NCBI RefSeq assembly: GCF_014199525.1
Contig: NZ_JACHNU010000004.1
Location: forward strand, 371,969-435,968
DNA length: 64,000 nucleotides
Origin: Conexibacter arvalis
GTDB lineage: Bacteria > Actinomycetota > Thermoleophilia > Solirubrobacterales > Solirubrobacteraceae
Reading direction: 5' to 3'
The notes beneath the pieces were generated by a model. It was not told the DNA's origin. It did no database searches and saw only the letters and a list, made by a program, of their open reading frames with translations. Each line of letters opens with the position of its first letter. The stretch's first letter is position 1. The position numbers and the translations under genes were made by a program. Positions 36,223 through 46,273 of the stretch are shown piece by piece.

Positions 36223-36780
36223 TCAGGTCTCGTTGCGCCCGCGCGAGATCGCGATCTCGCCGGTGCGGGCCATCTCGATCAGGCCGAACGGGCGGACGAG
36301 GCGCTCGAACGCCTCGATCTTGTCGGTCGTGCCGGTGATCTCGACGACGACCGAGCGCTTCGCCACGTCGACGATCTTCGCGCGGAAGATCTCGCAGATC
36401 TGCATCACTTCGGCGCGCGCGGCGCCGTCGGCCGAGAGCTTGAAGAGCGCCAGCTCGCGCGCGAGCGTCTCCTCCGGCTCCAGGTCGCGGATCTTCAGCA
36501 CGTTGACGAGCTTGTGCAGCTGCTTGGTGACCTGGTCGATCGGGTGGACCGCGCCGTCGAGCGTCAGCGTGATGCGCGAGACGGTCGGGTCGTCGGTCGG
36601 GCCGACGGCGAGCGTGTCGATGTTGAACGCGCGCCGCGCGAACAGGCCGGCGACGCGCGTCAGCACGCCCGGCTTGTTCTCGACGAGGATCGAGAGGATG
36701 TGCTTGCGGCCGGTCATCAGGCCGCCGGCCGCCTCGAGCTCGTCGAGGCTGATCATGTCCTTCGTTCCGGGCTCTCCCAT
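36223..36780 (-). CDS. ilvN: Acetolactate synthase small (regulatory) subunit
   Basis: The regulatory subunit of acetohydroxyacid synthase (185 residues from the chosen start). The ACT domain KHILSILVENKPGVLTRVAG binds valine for feedback inhibition; the C-terminal part (LALFKLSADGAARAEVMQIC) follows. I use ATG 36780 because AGGTGA, a good ribosome site overlapping the ilvB stop, lies just upstream. A GTG at 36789 abuts ilvB, and an ATG at 36717 would give the commoner 164-residue length. It is coupled to ilvB. Confidence 0.95.
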   Translation of the reverse strand: MGEPGTKDMISLDELEAAGGLMTGRKHILSILVENKPGVLTRVAGLFARRAFNIDTLAVGPTDDPTVSRITLTLDGAVHPIDQVTKQLHKLVNVLKIRDLEPEETLARELALFKLSADGAARAEVMQICEIFRAKIVDVAKRSVVVEITGTTDKIEAFERLVRPFGLIEMARTGEIAISRGRNET

Positions 36781-36789
36781 GACAGTCAC

Positions 36790-38466
36790 CTAGCCGACCA
36801 TGTCGCGCGCGGCCTGCCCGGGCGCGATCATCGGGTACACGTTCGCCTCTCTCGTCACGCGGACGTCGACCACGACCGGGCCGTCGGTCGCGATCGCCGC
36901 TCTCAGGTCCTCGACGAGCGTCGTCTTGTCGGTGAGGCGGACGCCGGTGCAGCCGTACGCCTCGGCGAGCTTGACGAAGTCGGGGTACTGGCCGAGGTCG
37001 ACCTGCGAGTAGCGGTTGTCCCAGAACAGCTCCTGCCACTGGCGGACCATGCCGAGGAAGCCGTTGTTGAGGATGATCACCTTGATCGGGATTCTGTTCT
37101 GGGCGCAGGTCGCCAGCTCCTGGGCGTTCATCTGCACCGAGCCGTCGCCGGCGACGCAGACGACCGTCCGGTCCGGGACGCCGATCGCGGCGCCCATCGC
37201 CGCCGGGACGCCGAAGCCCATCGTCCCGAGGCCGCCGGAGTTGATCCAGCGGCGCGGCTCCGGGAAGTCGTAGTACTGCGCCGTCCACATCTGGTGCTGG
37301 CCGACGTCGGAGGTGACGATCGCCTCGCCGCCCGTCGCCTGGTGGATCGCCTGGATCGCGAACTGCGGCGTCACCTCGGTGTCGGCCGAGTCCTCATACC
37401 GGAGCGGGTGCTGGCGCTGCCAGCCGTGGATCCGCGCCCACCACTCCTCCAGCCGCCCTCTGTCGGCCGACAGCGCCCTGTACTCGCTCGTCAGCCGCGG
37501 GAGGATGTTCTTCGCGTCGCCGACGATCGGGATGTGGGCCGGGACGTTCTTGGAGATCTCGGCCGGGTCGATGTCGATGTGGATGAACTTCGCGCGCGGC
37601 GCGAACTCCGACAGCTTGCCGGTGATGCGGTCGTCGAAGCGGGCGCCGATCGCGACGATCAGGTCGGCCTCGTCCATCGCGTAGTTGGCGGCGCGCGTGC
37701 CGTGCATCCCGAGCATGCCGAGCCACTGGTCGTGCGGCGCCGGGAAGGCGCCGAGCGCCATCAGCGTGCAGGTGACCGGGAAGCGGTCGCTCATCGCGAG
37801 GTCGCGCAGCTCCTGGGCGGCGTTGCCGTTGACGACGCCGCCGCCAGCGTAGAGGACCGGGCGGCGGGCGTTCGCGAGCGCCTTCGCCGCGAGGCGGATC
37901 TGCTTCTGGTTGCCCTCGGTCGTCGGCTGGTAGCCGGGCAGGCGCACGTCGGTGACCGGCTCGTACGGGATCTCGGCGCGCGAGAGGTCCTGCGGGATGT
38001 CGACCAGCACCGGGCCCGGGCGGCCGGTGCGGGCGATGTGGAAGGCCTCGTGGATCGCGCGCGGGATCTCCAGCGGGTGCTGGATCATGAACGAGTGCTT
38101 CACGATCGGGAGCGTCATGCCGAGCATGTCCGCCTCCTGGAAGCCGTCGGTCCCGATCAGCTCGGTCCGCACCTGGCCGGTGATGAAGACGACCGGGACC
38201 GAGTCCATCATCGCGTCGGCGATCGGCGTGATCAGGTTGGTCGCGCCGGGGCCGCTGGTGCCGAAGGCGACGCCGACCTTGCCGGTCGCCTTCGCGTAGC
38301 CCTCGGCGGCGTGGCCGCCGCCGGCCTCGTGGCGCACGAGGATGTGGCGTATCCCCGCGTCGTAGAAGGCGTCGTAGGTCGGGAGGTTCGCGCCGCCGGG
38401 CAGCCCGAATACGACCTCGACACCCTCCGCCTTCAGGCATTCCATCAGGGCGTCGACTGCACGCAT
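36790..38466 (-). CDS. ilvB: Acetolactate synthase large (catalytic) subunit
   Basis: The ThDP- and FAD-dependent catalytic subunit (558 residues), which makes acetolactate and acetohydroxybutyrate. Features are VVFGLPGGANLPTYDAF, LVRHEAGGGHAAEGYAKATG (catalytic Glu), ATNLITPIADAMMDSVPVV, and VCVAGDGSVQMNAQELATC with the following NNGFLGMVRQWQELF (ThDP-binding GDG...NN motif). AAAGGAGG provides a strong ribosome site. The leader carries a terminator-like hairpin 39 nt upstream of the ATG, so attenuation is possible. Confidence 0.97.
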   Translation of the reverse strand: MRAVDALMECLKAEGVEVVFGLPGGANLPTYDAFYDAGIRHILVRHEAGGGHAAEGYAKATGKVGVAFGTSGPGATNLITPIADAMMDSVPVVFITGQVRTELIGTDGFQEADMLGMTLPIVKHSFMIQHPLEIPRAIHEAFHIARTGRPGPVLVDIPQDLSRAEIPYEPVTDVRLPGYQPTTEGNQKQIRLAAKALANARRPVLYAGGGVVNGNAAQELRDLAMSDRFPVTCTLMALGAFPAPHDQWLGMLGMHGTRAANYAMDEADLIVAIGARFDDRITGKLSEFAPRAKFIHIDIDPAEISKNVPAHIPIVGDAKNILPRLTSEYRALSADRGRLEEWWARIHGWQRQHPLRYEDSADTEVTPQFAIQAIHQATGGEAIVTSDVGQHQMWTAQYYDFPEPRRWINSGGLGTMGFGVPAAMGAAIGVPDRTVVCVAGDGSVQMNAQELATCAQNRIPIKVIILNNGFLGMVRQWQELFWDNRYSQVDLGQYPDFVKLAEAYGCTGVRLTDKTTLVEDLRAAIATDGPVVVDVRVTREANVYPMIAPGQAARDMVG

Positions 38467-38505
38467 CAGCGCTCGCCTCCTTTCGCAAGGCTCGGAAACT
38501 CAGAA

Positions 38506-38530
38506 GCGCGCGCCGACCGGCGGCGCGCGC
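38506..38530 (-). terminator. Terminator-like hairpin in the ilvB leader
   Basis: A perfect 9-bp stem (GCGCGCGCC / GGCGCGCGC), 7-nt loop, followed on the minus strand by TTCTGAGTTT. It lies 39 nt upstream of ilvB, so it would stop transcription before the gene unless prevented. It could instead end the upstream small gene (stop at 38589). No start codon for a leader peptide was found. Confidence 0.45.
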
Positions 38531-38588
38531 AGGATCTGCCCGAGTCTACCAGCGGCCGTGCGCGGAACCGCTGCGGCGAAGCGGCCGC

Positions 38589-38891
38589 TCAGCGGGGGAT
38601 TTCGCGGCGCCCCCGCGCCATCTGCACCTCGGAGGCGATCGCCGTCTCGGGGAAGTCGAGCTCGGTCCCGCAGCGGGTGCAGAGGGCGTCGTGGATCTTC
38701 ACGACCTTGCCGCAGCCGGGGCATTGGCGCCGCAGCTCGGCGTTGTCCCAGCGGTAGAGCAGCGCGCAGGCCAGCCCTATGAACGGGACGCAGAAGGAGA
38801 CGAGGAACCAGATGAAGAACGAGCTGCCCTTCAGCCGTCCGACGATCCCTCCGGCGATCCCGAAGCAGAGGAGGATGACGAGGAAGGCCAT
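38589..38891 (-). CDS. Small membrane protein with C-terminal zinc ribbon
   Basis: A 100-residue protein. Two hydrophobic segments (FLVILLCFGIAGGIVG and FFIWFLVSFCVPFIGLACAL) are followed by a zinc ribbon CPGCGKVVKIHDALCTRCGTE. Similar short zinc-ribbon membrane proteins occur widely without known function. It lies downstream of another small membrane protein gene (22 nt gap), so the two are probably co-transcribed. Confidence 0.75.
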   Translation of the reverse strand: MAFLVILLCFGIAGGIVGRLKGSSFFIWFLVSFCVPFIGLACALLYRWDNAELRRQCPGCGKVVKIHDALCTRCGTELDFPETAIASEVQMARGRREIPR

Positions 38892-38913
38892 CGCCGCTCC
38901 CGGTCGAGCCGCG

Positions 38914-39108
38914 TCAGAGCAACGTGTTGAGCGCCCACAGGAGCGCGATCAGCACGGCGACGCCGACGATGATCCAGAAGATCCCCATCACGAAGCCGAT
39001 CACGACCTTGAGCGCGAACGCGAGCACGACGATCAGGATCAGCGCCGCGACGCCCTTCTTCAGCAGCGACGGTCCTGCGGGCTTGTCTTCATAGCCTTGC
39101 GTGGACAT
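38914..39108 (-). CDS. Small membrane protein (64 aa)
   Basis: A 64-residue protein with a polar N-terminus (about 17 residues) and two hydrophobic helices (AALILIVVLAFALKVVIG and GIFWIIVGVAVLIALLWAL). No family is recognised. TACGCT lies 6 nt before the ATG, matching the leaderless pattern of the window and supporting expression. Confidence 0.65.
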   Translation of the reverse strand: MSTQGYEDKPAGPSLLKKGVAALILIVVLAFALKVVIGFVMGIFWIIVGVAVLIALLWALNTLL

Positions 39109-39140
39109 GCGCTAAGCGTACTCCCTCCGGCGGTGGGGCT

Positions 39141-39162
39141 ACCTGGCGTATCCACGCCAGGT
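39141..39162 (-). terminator. Hairpin terminator of gatCAB
   Basis: A perfect 9-bp stem (ACCTGGCGT / ACGCCAGGT) with a 4-nt loop, 19 nt past the gatB stop. Confidence 0.65.
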
Positions 39163-39181
39163 GCCCGCTTCGCCGTCGCGG

Positions 39182-40605
<1,424 letters not shown>

Positions 40606-40609
<4 letters not shown>

Positions 40610-42048
40610 CGACGCACCTCCGTTCCGTCGAAGCCCAACGCCTGCTCCAGCACGTAGGCGGCGTCGAGCAGGCGGTTCTCGCTGAAGGCCGGGCCGGCGA
40701 TCTGGAAGCCGACCGGGAGGCCGTCGGAGAGGCCGTTGGGGATCGAGATCGCCGGGATGCCGGCGAGCGACATCGGGACCGTGCAGAAGTCCTGCAGGTA
40801 CATCTCCAGCGGGTCGGCGGTCTTCTCGCCGAGGCGGAAGGCGACCGTCGGCGCCGTCGGGGTGACGATGAAGTCGAACCGCTCGAACGCCTGCTGGAAG
40901 TCCTCGGCGATCTTCGTGCGGACCTTCTGCGCGCGCCCGTAGTAGGCGTCGTAGTAGCCGCTGGAGAGCGCGTAGGTGCCGAGCATGATGCGGCGCTTGA
41001 CCTCCGGGCCGAAGCCCTCCGCGCGCGTCTTGACGTACATCTCCAGCAGGTCGTCGGCCTCGGCGCGCAAGCCGTAGCGGACGCCGTCGAAGCGGGCGAG
41101 GTTCGAGGAGGCCTCGGCCGGCGCGATCAGGTAGTAGGCGCTGAGCGCGTGCGGCGCGTGCGGCAGGTGGGTCGTCTCGACCGTCGCGCCGAGCTGCTCG
41201 GCGAGCGCGAGCGTCGCGTTGAACGCCTCGCGCACGCCCGACTCGACGCCCTCGCCGGTCAGCTCCTTGGGCACGCCGAGGCGGACGCCCTTCAGGTCGA
41301 CGCCGCTGGGCAGCTCGATCTCCTGCGGATGCTGGAGCGAGGTCGAGTCGCGGCGGTCGCGGCCGACCATGTGCTTGTAGAGCAGCGCGGCGTCGGAGAC
41401 GTCGCGCGCGAACGGGCCGGCCTGGTCGAGCGAGGAGGCGAAGGCGATCATCCCGAAGCGGGAGACCGAGCCGTAGGTCGGCTTCAGGCCGACGATCCCG
41501 CACAGCGCCGCCGGCTGGCGGATCGAGCCGCCGGTGTCGGTGCCGAGCGCCCACGGCGCCAGCCCGGCCGCGACCGCCGCGGCGCTGCCGCCGGAGGAGC
41601 CGCCCGGCACGCGCGTGCGGTCCCACGGGTTGCGCGCGGCGCCGAAGGCCGAGTTCTCGTTGGAGGAGCCCATCGCGAACTCGTCCTGGTTGGTCTTGCC
41701 GAGGATCGTCGAGCCGGCCGCCTCGAGCTGCTCGACGACGTGCGCCGTGTACGGCGGGCGGTAGCCGGCGAGGATCTTCGAGCCCGACTGGCTCGGGATC
41801 CCGGCGGTGCAGAAGAGGTCCTTGACGGCGAGCGGGACGCCGCCGAGCGGGGCCTCCTTCGACGGCGCGTCGGCGGGCGCCTGCTCGGCGACCCACGTGT
41901 AGGCGTTGAGGCCCTCCTCGCCGGCGGCCGCGTCGGCGGCGGCGCGCTCGCGGTATGCCTCGAACAGCTCCTGCGCGGAGAGGTGGCCGTGGCGGATCTG
42001 CTCGGCCGCGTCGCGGGCGGAGAGCGCGATCAGGTCGGTGGCGGCCAT
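40606..42048 (-). CDS. gatA: Asp/Glu-tRNA amidotransferase subunit A
   Basis: GatA (480 residues) is the amidase-signature subunit that releases ammonia from glutamine. The catalytic Lys is in [10 protein letters not shown], the cis-Ser in [14 protein letters not shown] and the nucleophile Ser in [18 protein letters not shown] 42048 shares one base with the gatC stop (TGATG); a GTG at 42051 is the alternative. It forms the gatC-gatA-gatB operon. Confidence 0.96.
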
Positions 42049-42335
42049 CACGACGCTCCCGGGCTGGGGACGCCGAAGCCGTCGTCGACGACCTCGGGGG
42101 CGTTCGCGAGCGCCTGCTCGCGCGGCAGCGACGGAAGCGGCTCGTCGGGCCGCAGGGCGTTGACGACGTCGACGACGTGCGACGTGGCGGGCACGTCGTC
42201 GAGGTCGAGCTCGCCGATCTTCTCGATGTGGTCGAGGACGGCCGACAGCTCGCGGGACATCGTCCCGACCTCCTCGTCGGTGAGGTCGAGACGCGCGAGC
42301 CGGGCGACGTGGAGTACCTGAGCGCGGTCGATCAT
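42048..42335 (-). CDS. gatC: Asp/Glu-tRNA amidotransferase subunit C
   Basis: A 95-residue linker subunit that stabilises GatA-Gat[21 protein letters not shown] and [19 protein letters not shown] are the usual GatC helices, with the Pro-rich [17 protein letters not shown] tail. TAGACT lies 10 nt before the ATG, a likely promoter for the operon. Confidence 0.94.
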   Translation of the reverse strand: MIDRAQVLHVARLARLDLTDEEVGTMSRELSAVLDHIEKIGELDLDDVPATSHVVDVVNALRPDEPLPSLPREQALANAPEVVDDGFGVPSPGAS

Positions 42336-42399
42336 TCGGCGCCGGAGTCTAGATGGTCGGACCGGCCGCGCGCGGGGCCGGAGCGGCGCGGCGCGCGCC

Positions 42400-42879
42400 T
42401 CAGGCGAGCGGACGGACGGGGACGTCGGGCAGCGGCCCGCGTCTGTCCTCGTCGCGCATCGACAGCCAGGCGCCGACGACCACCAGCGCCGCGGCGACGA
42501 GGCCGATCCAGGCGCCGGCCTTGACCTCGATCAGCGCGTTGGGCCCCGGCTCGTTCACGAGCACCCGCCAGGCGAGGCAGAGCGTCGTGATCCCGGCGAC
42601 GACGACGGTGACGACGGCCGCCGAGAGCGGGATCGCATCGGTCGGCTGGGTCGCGGTCAGCAGCCACAGCGCGACGCCGGCGACGATCGTCAGCAGCATC
42701 AGCCAGCGCAGGATCGAATGGGTCTCCCAGCCGTTGGCGCCGACCGAGAACGAGAAGCCGTTGCCGAGATCGGCGCTCGCGCCGTACCAGTCGAACAGGA
42801 ACAGCGAGACGAGCAGCAGCACGCCGCCGGCGCCGGCGATCCACTCGCCGCGCCGCAGCCGGGTCGGGTCGAAGCTCAT
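42400..42879 (-). CDS. Four-helix membrane protein of unknown function
   Basis: A 159-residue protein with four hydrophobic segments (WIAGAGGVLLLVSLFLF, WLMLLTIVAGVALWLL, AAVVTVVVAGITTLCLAW, WIGLVAAALVVVGAWLSM). A charged N-terminus (FDPTRLRRGEW) precedes the first. The pattern occurs in many uncharacterised actinobacterial proteins. It begins 11 nt after the folD stop on the same strand, so it is probably in the folD transcript. Confidence 0.72.
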   Translation of the reverse strand: MSFDPTRLRRGEWIAGAGGVLLLVSLFLFDWYGASADLGNGFSFSVGANGWETHSILRWLMLLTIVAGVALWLLTATQPTDAIPLSAAVVTVVVAGITTLCLAWRVLVNEPGPNALIEVKAGAWIGLVAAALVVVGAWLSMRDEDRRGPLPDVPVRPLA

Positions 42880-42890
42880 GGGCCGCGAGG

Positions 42891-43745
42891 CTACAGGCCG
42901 CGCTGGAGGCGCGCGGCGGTCAGCGTGTTGCGCAGCAGCAGCGCGATCGTCATCGGGCCGACGCCGCCCGGGACCGGGGTGATCAGCCCGGCGACCTCGC
43001 GCACGGCGTCGAAGTCGACGTCGCCGACCAGCCCCTCCTCGAGGCGGTTGATGCCGACGTCGATCACGGTCGCGCCCGGCTTGACGGCGTCGGCGCCGAT
43101 CAGGCGCGGCACGCCGACGGCGGCGACGAGCACGTCGGCGCGCCTGGCGACCGCCGGCAGGTCGCGCGTGCGCGAGTGGCAGACGGTGACGGTCGCGTTG
43201 CGCTGCAGCAGCAGGTGGATCAGCGGCTTGCCGACGAGGTCGGAGCGGCCGACGATCACCGCCTCGGCGCCCTGCAGCTCGACGTCATGGTGGTCGAGCA
43301 GCTCGATCACGCCCGACGGGGTGCACGGCCGCAGCCCCGGCACGCCCTGCGCCAGCCGTCCGGCGCTGACGGCGGTGAGGCCGTCGACATCCTTGTCGGG
43401 TGAGATCAGCTCGACGAGCAGGTTGGCGTCGAGGTGGGCCGGCACCGGCAGCTGGAGCAGGATCCCGCTGACCTGCGGGTCGGCGTTCAGCTTCTGGATG
43501 TGGGCGACGAGCTCGTCCTGGCTGACGTCCGCGGGCAGGTGCGCGTGGAGGTCGGCGATGCCGGCCGCGACGCACGCTCTGCGCTTGTTGGCGACGTAGA
43601 CCGCCGAGGCCGGGTCGTCGCCGACGAGGACGGTGGCGAGGCCGGGCTGGTCGCCGGTCTCCGCGGTGAAGACGGCGACGTCGGCCGCGACCTGCTCGCG
43701 CACGCGCTGGGCGACTGCTCTGCCGTCGATGAGGGTGGCTGCCAT
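42891..43745 (-). CDS. folD: Methylenetetrahydrofolate dehydrogenase/cyclohydrolase
   Basis: FolD (284 residues) interconverts methylene- and formyl-tetrahydrofolate, linking serine-derived one-carbon units to purines. The catalytic region is VYVANKRRACVAAGI (Tyr/Lys pair), followed by GILLQLPVPAHLD, KDVDGLTAV, PCTPSGVIELL, VIVGRSDLVGKPL (NADP loop), TVCHSRT, and ITPVPGGVGPMTIALLL. TAGCAT lies 11 nt before the ATG. Confidence 0.96.
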   Translation of the reverse strand: MAATLIDGRAVAQRVREQVAADVAVFTAETGDQPGLATVLVGDDPASAVYVANKRRACVAAGIADLHAHLPADVSQDELVAHIQKLNADPQVSGILLQLPVPAHLDANLLVELISPDKDVDGLTAVSAGRLAQGVPGLRPCTPSGVIELLDHHDVELQGAEAVIVGRSDLVGKPLIHLLLQRNATVTVCHSRTRDLPAVARRADVLVAAVGVPRLIGADAVKPGATVIDVGINRLEEGLVGDVDFDAVREVAGLITPVPGGVGPMTIALLLRNTLTAARLQRGL

Positions 43746-43810
43746 GGCGGCGGCGGATGCTACCTGGCGCGCATGTCGGCCTGCGGCTCGGCTCCGGCGC
43801 AGCGATCGTC

Positions 43811-43852
43811 GTGCCTGGCAAGGACGCAGTGAGCGCGGTGTGCGTCCGGCAC
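43811..43852 (-). terminator. Bulged hairpin after pcrA
   Basis: A stem of GTGCC/GGCAC plus GGACGCA/TGCGTCC, interrupted by a 6-nt bulge on one side, 45 nt past the pcrA stop and before folD. Confidence 0.4.
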
Positions 43853-43896
43853 ATGAGCGAGCGACGACGCGGCCAGGCGCGGCGAGCGCAAGCCGG

Positions 43897-46182
43897 TCAG
43901 CGCTTCTCGATCGGGGCGAGGTCTGCGACCAGCTTGCGCTCCGAGCCGTCTCTGCTGAAGCGGATCACGACGATGCCGCCGGCCTCGACGCCGGTCACGA
44001 CGCCGTCGCCGAAGGCCGCGTGGAAGACGTCGTCGCCGAGGCGCAGCTCCGTGCCGCCGCCGGCAGAGCCGCCGCTCGCGTCCCAGCCGCCGCCGGGGAT
44101 CGGCCCCGAGCCGAGCGGCGACAGGTTCGGCGACGGCGAGCCCCACGTCGTCGCGCGAGCGCGCACCGAGCCGACGCCGTGGGCCGGCTGCTCGCTGCGG
44201 TCGGTCAGCCCCATCGGCACCTCGTCGACGAAGCGGCTGCGGGCGGCGTAGGAGCGGGCGCCGAAGACCGCGCGGGCGCGCGCGTAGGTGAGGTAGAGGT
44301 CGCGCTGGGCGCGGGTGATGCCGACGTAGGCGAGCCGCCGCTCCTCCTCCAGGCCGCCCTCCTCGATCGCGCGCTGATGCGGGAAGACGCCCTCCTCCAG
44401 GCCGATCATGAAGACGATCGGGTACTCGAGGCCCTTCGCGTTGTGGAGCGTCATCAGCGTGACGAGGCCCTCGTCGTCCCTGCGGCCGTCGGCGTCGGCG
44501 ACCAGCGCGATCTGCTGCAGGAAGCCGGCGAGCGACGGGCCCTCGTCGCTGTTCTCGGCGGACAGGTCGTACTCGGCGGCGACGTTGACGAGCTCCTCGA
44601 GGTTCTCGATCCGGCCCTGCGCCTCGATCGTCCGCTCGGCCTCGAGCGCCTCGAGGTAGCCGGACTCGGCCAGCACCTCTCTCAGCAGCTCGCCGACCGG
44701 CGGGTTCGCCGCCGCCCGCTCGCCAAGGATCCTCATCGCGCCCATGAAGCGGTGGAAGGCCTTTCTGGCGGCGGTGCCGAGGCCCGGGACCGAGTCGGGG
44801 TCGAGCGCCGCGTCCCAGATCGTGATGCCGGCGGTGTTCGCCCACGATATGACCCGCGACAGCGAGGTCTGGCCGATCCCGCGCCGCGGCGAGTTGGCGA
44901 TCCGCGTGAAGGAGACGACGTCCTGCGGGTTGACGAGCATCGTCAGGTAGGCGATCGCGTCCTTGATCTCGGCCCGCTCGTAGAACTTCGTGCCGCCGAT
45001 CACCTGGTAGCCGATCTGCGCCCGCACGAGCGTGTCCTCCAGCACGCGCGACTGCGCGTTGGTGCGGTAGAAGACCGCGATCTCGCTGCGCGAGACGCCC
45101 TCGTCGACGAGCCGCTCGATCTCGCCCGCGACGTAGCGCGCCTCGGCGTGCTCGTCGTCGAGCTCGCGGACCTTGATCGGGTCGCCGACCCCCAGGTCGG
45201 TCCACAGCTCCTTCTCGCGCTGCCCGCGGTTGTTGCGGATCACGGCGTTGGCCGCGTCGAGCACCGTCTGCGTCGAGCGGTAGTTCTGCTCCAGCTTCAC
45301 GACCGTCGCGTCGGGATAGCTGTCCTCGAAGTCGAGGATGTTGCGGATGTCGGCGCCGCGGAAGCCGTAGATCGACTGGCTGTCGTCGCCGACGACGACG
45401 AGGTTGCGGTGGCCGTAGTCGGCGAGCCTGCCGTCGGCGCCGCCGCCGGTCAGCAGCTGCAGCAGGCGGTACTGGACGTGGTTGGTGTCCTGGTACTCGT
45501 CGACGAGCACGTGGCGGAACGCCTCGGCGTAGCGGCGTCTGACCTCCGGGAACAGCTCGAGCACGTTGACGGTGCGGACGAGCAGGTCGTCGAAGTCCAT
45601 CGCGTTCATGCGGTGGAGCTCGGCCTCGTAGAGCTTGTAGACGTCGGCGACGGTCTGCTCGAAGAACGAGCCGACCATCTGCGCGTAGGCCTCCGCGTCG
45701 CGCAGCTTGTTCTTCGCGTCGGAGATCTCGTGGTGGATCGCGCCGGGCGTGAAGCGCTTGGGGTCGACGTCGAGCTCGTCGATCGCGCGCTTGACGAGGC
45801 GGCGGGCGTCGGCCTGGTCGTAGATCGTGAACTGGCGCGTGTAGCCGAGCCGGTGGGCGTCGGCGCGCAGGATCCGCGCGCAGGCGGCGTGGAAGGTCAT
45901 CACCCACATCGCGCGCGTGCGGCGGCCGACGAGCAGCTCGACGCGCTCGCGCATCTCCTGCGCCGCCTTGTTGGTGAAGGTGATCGCGAGGATCTCGTCC
46001 GGCCGCGCCTGCCCGGTGCCGACGAGGTAGGCGATCCGGTGGGTCAGCACGCGCGTCTTGCCCGAGCCGGCGCCAGCGAGGATCAGCAGCGGCCCGTCGC
46101 CGTGGACGACCGCCTCCCGCTGGGGCTCGTTGAGGCCGGCGAGGAGGGCGTCGAGATCGGCGGCGTGGGCGTTGGCGGACAT
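43897..46182 (-). CDS. pcrA: UvrD/PcrA-type DNA helicase
   Basis: A 761-residue superfamily 1A 3'-5' helicase for repair and replication-fork upkeep. Motifs in order: Walker A AGAGSGKTRVLTHRIAYLV, motif Ia ITFTNKAAQEMRERV, Walker B VLVDEYQDTN, motif III VVGDDSQSIYGFRGAD, motif IV LEQNYRSTQTVLDAAN, VTLMTLHNAKGLEYPIVF and YVGITRAQ. The C-terminal KOW/Tudor-like segment (DDVFHAAFGDGVVTGVE) is the RNA-polymerase-binding type. TATCCT lies 7 nt before the ATG, so the message is probably leaderless. Confidence 0.95.
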   Translation of the reverse strand: MSANAHAADLDALLAGLNEPQREAVVHGDGPLLILAGAGSGKTRVLTHRIAYLVGTGQARPDEILAITFTNKAAQEMRERVELLVGRRTRAMWVMTFHAACARILRADAHRLGYTRQFTIYDQADARRLVKRAIDELDVDPKRFTPGAIHHEISDAKNKLRDAEAYAQMVGSFFEQTVADVYKLYEAELHRMNAMDFDDLLVRTVNVLELFPEVRRRYAEAFRHVLVDEYQDTNHVQYRLLQLLTGGGADGRLADYGHRNLVVVGDDSQSIYGFRGADIRNILDFEDSYPDATVVKLEQNYRSTQTVLDAANAVIRNNRGQREKELWTDLGVGDPIKVRELDDEHAEARYVAGEIERLVDEGVSRSEIAVFYRTNAQSRVLEDTLVRAQIGYQVIGGTKFYERAEIKDAIAYLTMLVNPQDVVSFTRIANSPRRGIGQTSLSRVISWANTAGITIWDAALDPDSVPGLGTAARKAFHRFMGAMRILGERAAANPPVGELLREVLAESGYLEALEAERTIEAQGRIENLEELVNVAAEYDLSAENSDEGPSLAGFLQQIALVADADGRRDDEGLVTLMTLHNAKGLEYPIVFMIGLEEGVFPHQRAIEEGGLEEERRLAYVGITRAQRDLYLTYARARAVFGARSYAARSRFVDEVPMGLTDRSEQPAHGVGSVRARATTWGSPSPNLSPLGSGPIPGGGWDASGGSAGGGTELRLGDDVFHAAFGDGVVTGVEAGGIVVIRFSRDGSERKLVADLAPIEKR

Positions 46183-46211
46183 CTCTTCGAGGATAGAGCG
46201 CGACCTCGACG

Positions 46212-46234
46212 GCGAGCCGCCCGGCCCGGCTCGC
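46212..46234 (-). terminator. Hairpin after the polysaccharide deacetylase gene
   Basis: A perfect 8-bp stem (GCGAGCCG / CGGCTCGC), 7-nt loop, 39 nt past the stop and before pcrA. Confidence 0.45.
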
Positions 46235-46273
46235 GCGGAGCGGCCCGCGCGGCTCCGTCGACCGCGGGTCGGG

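Noticed and set aside
43746-43896. Short open frames between folD and pcrA
   Set aside because: No start with support and no conserved-looking peptide; the region contains a bulged hairpin only.
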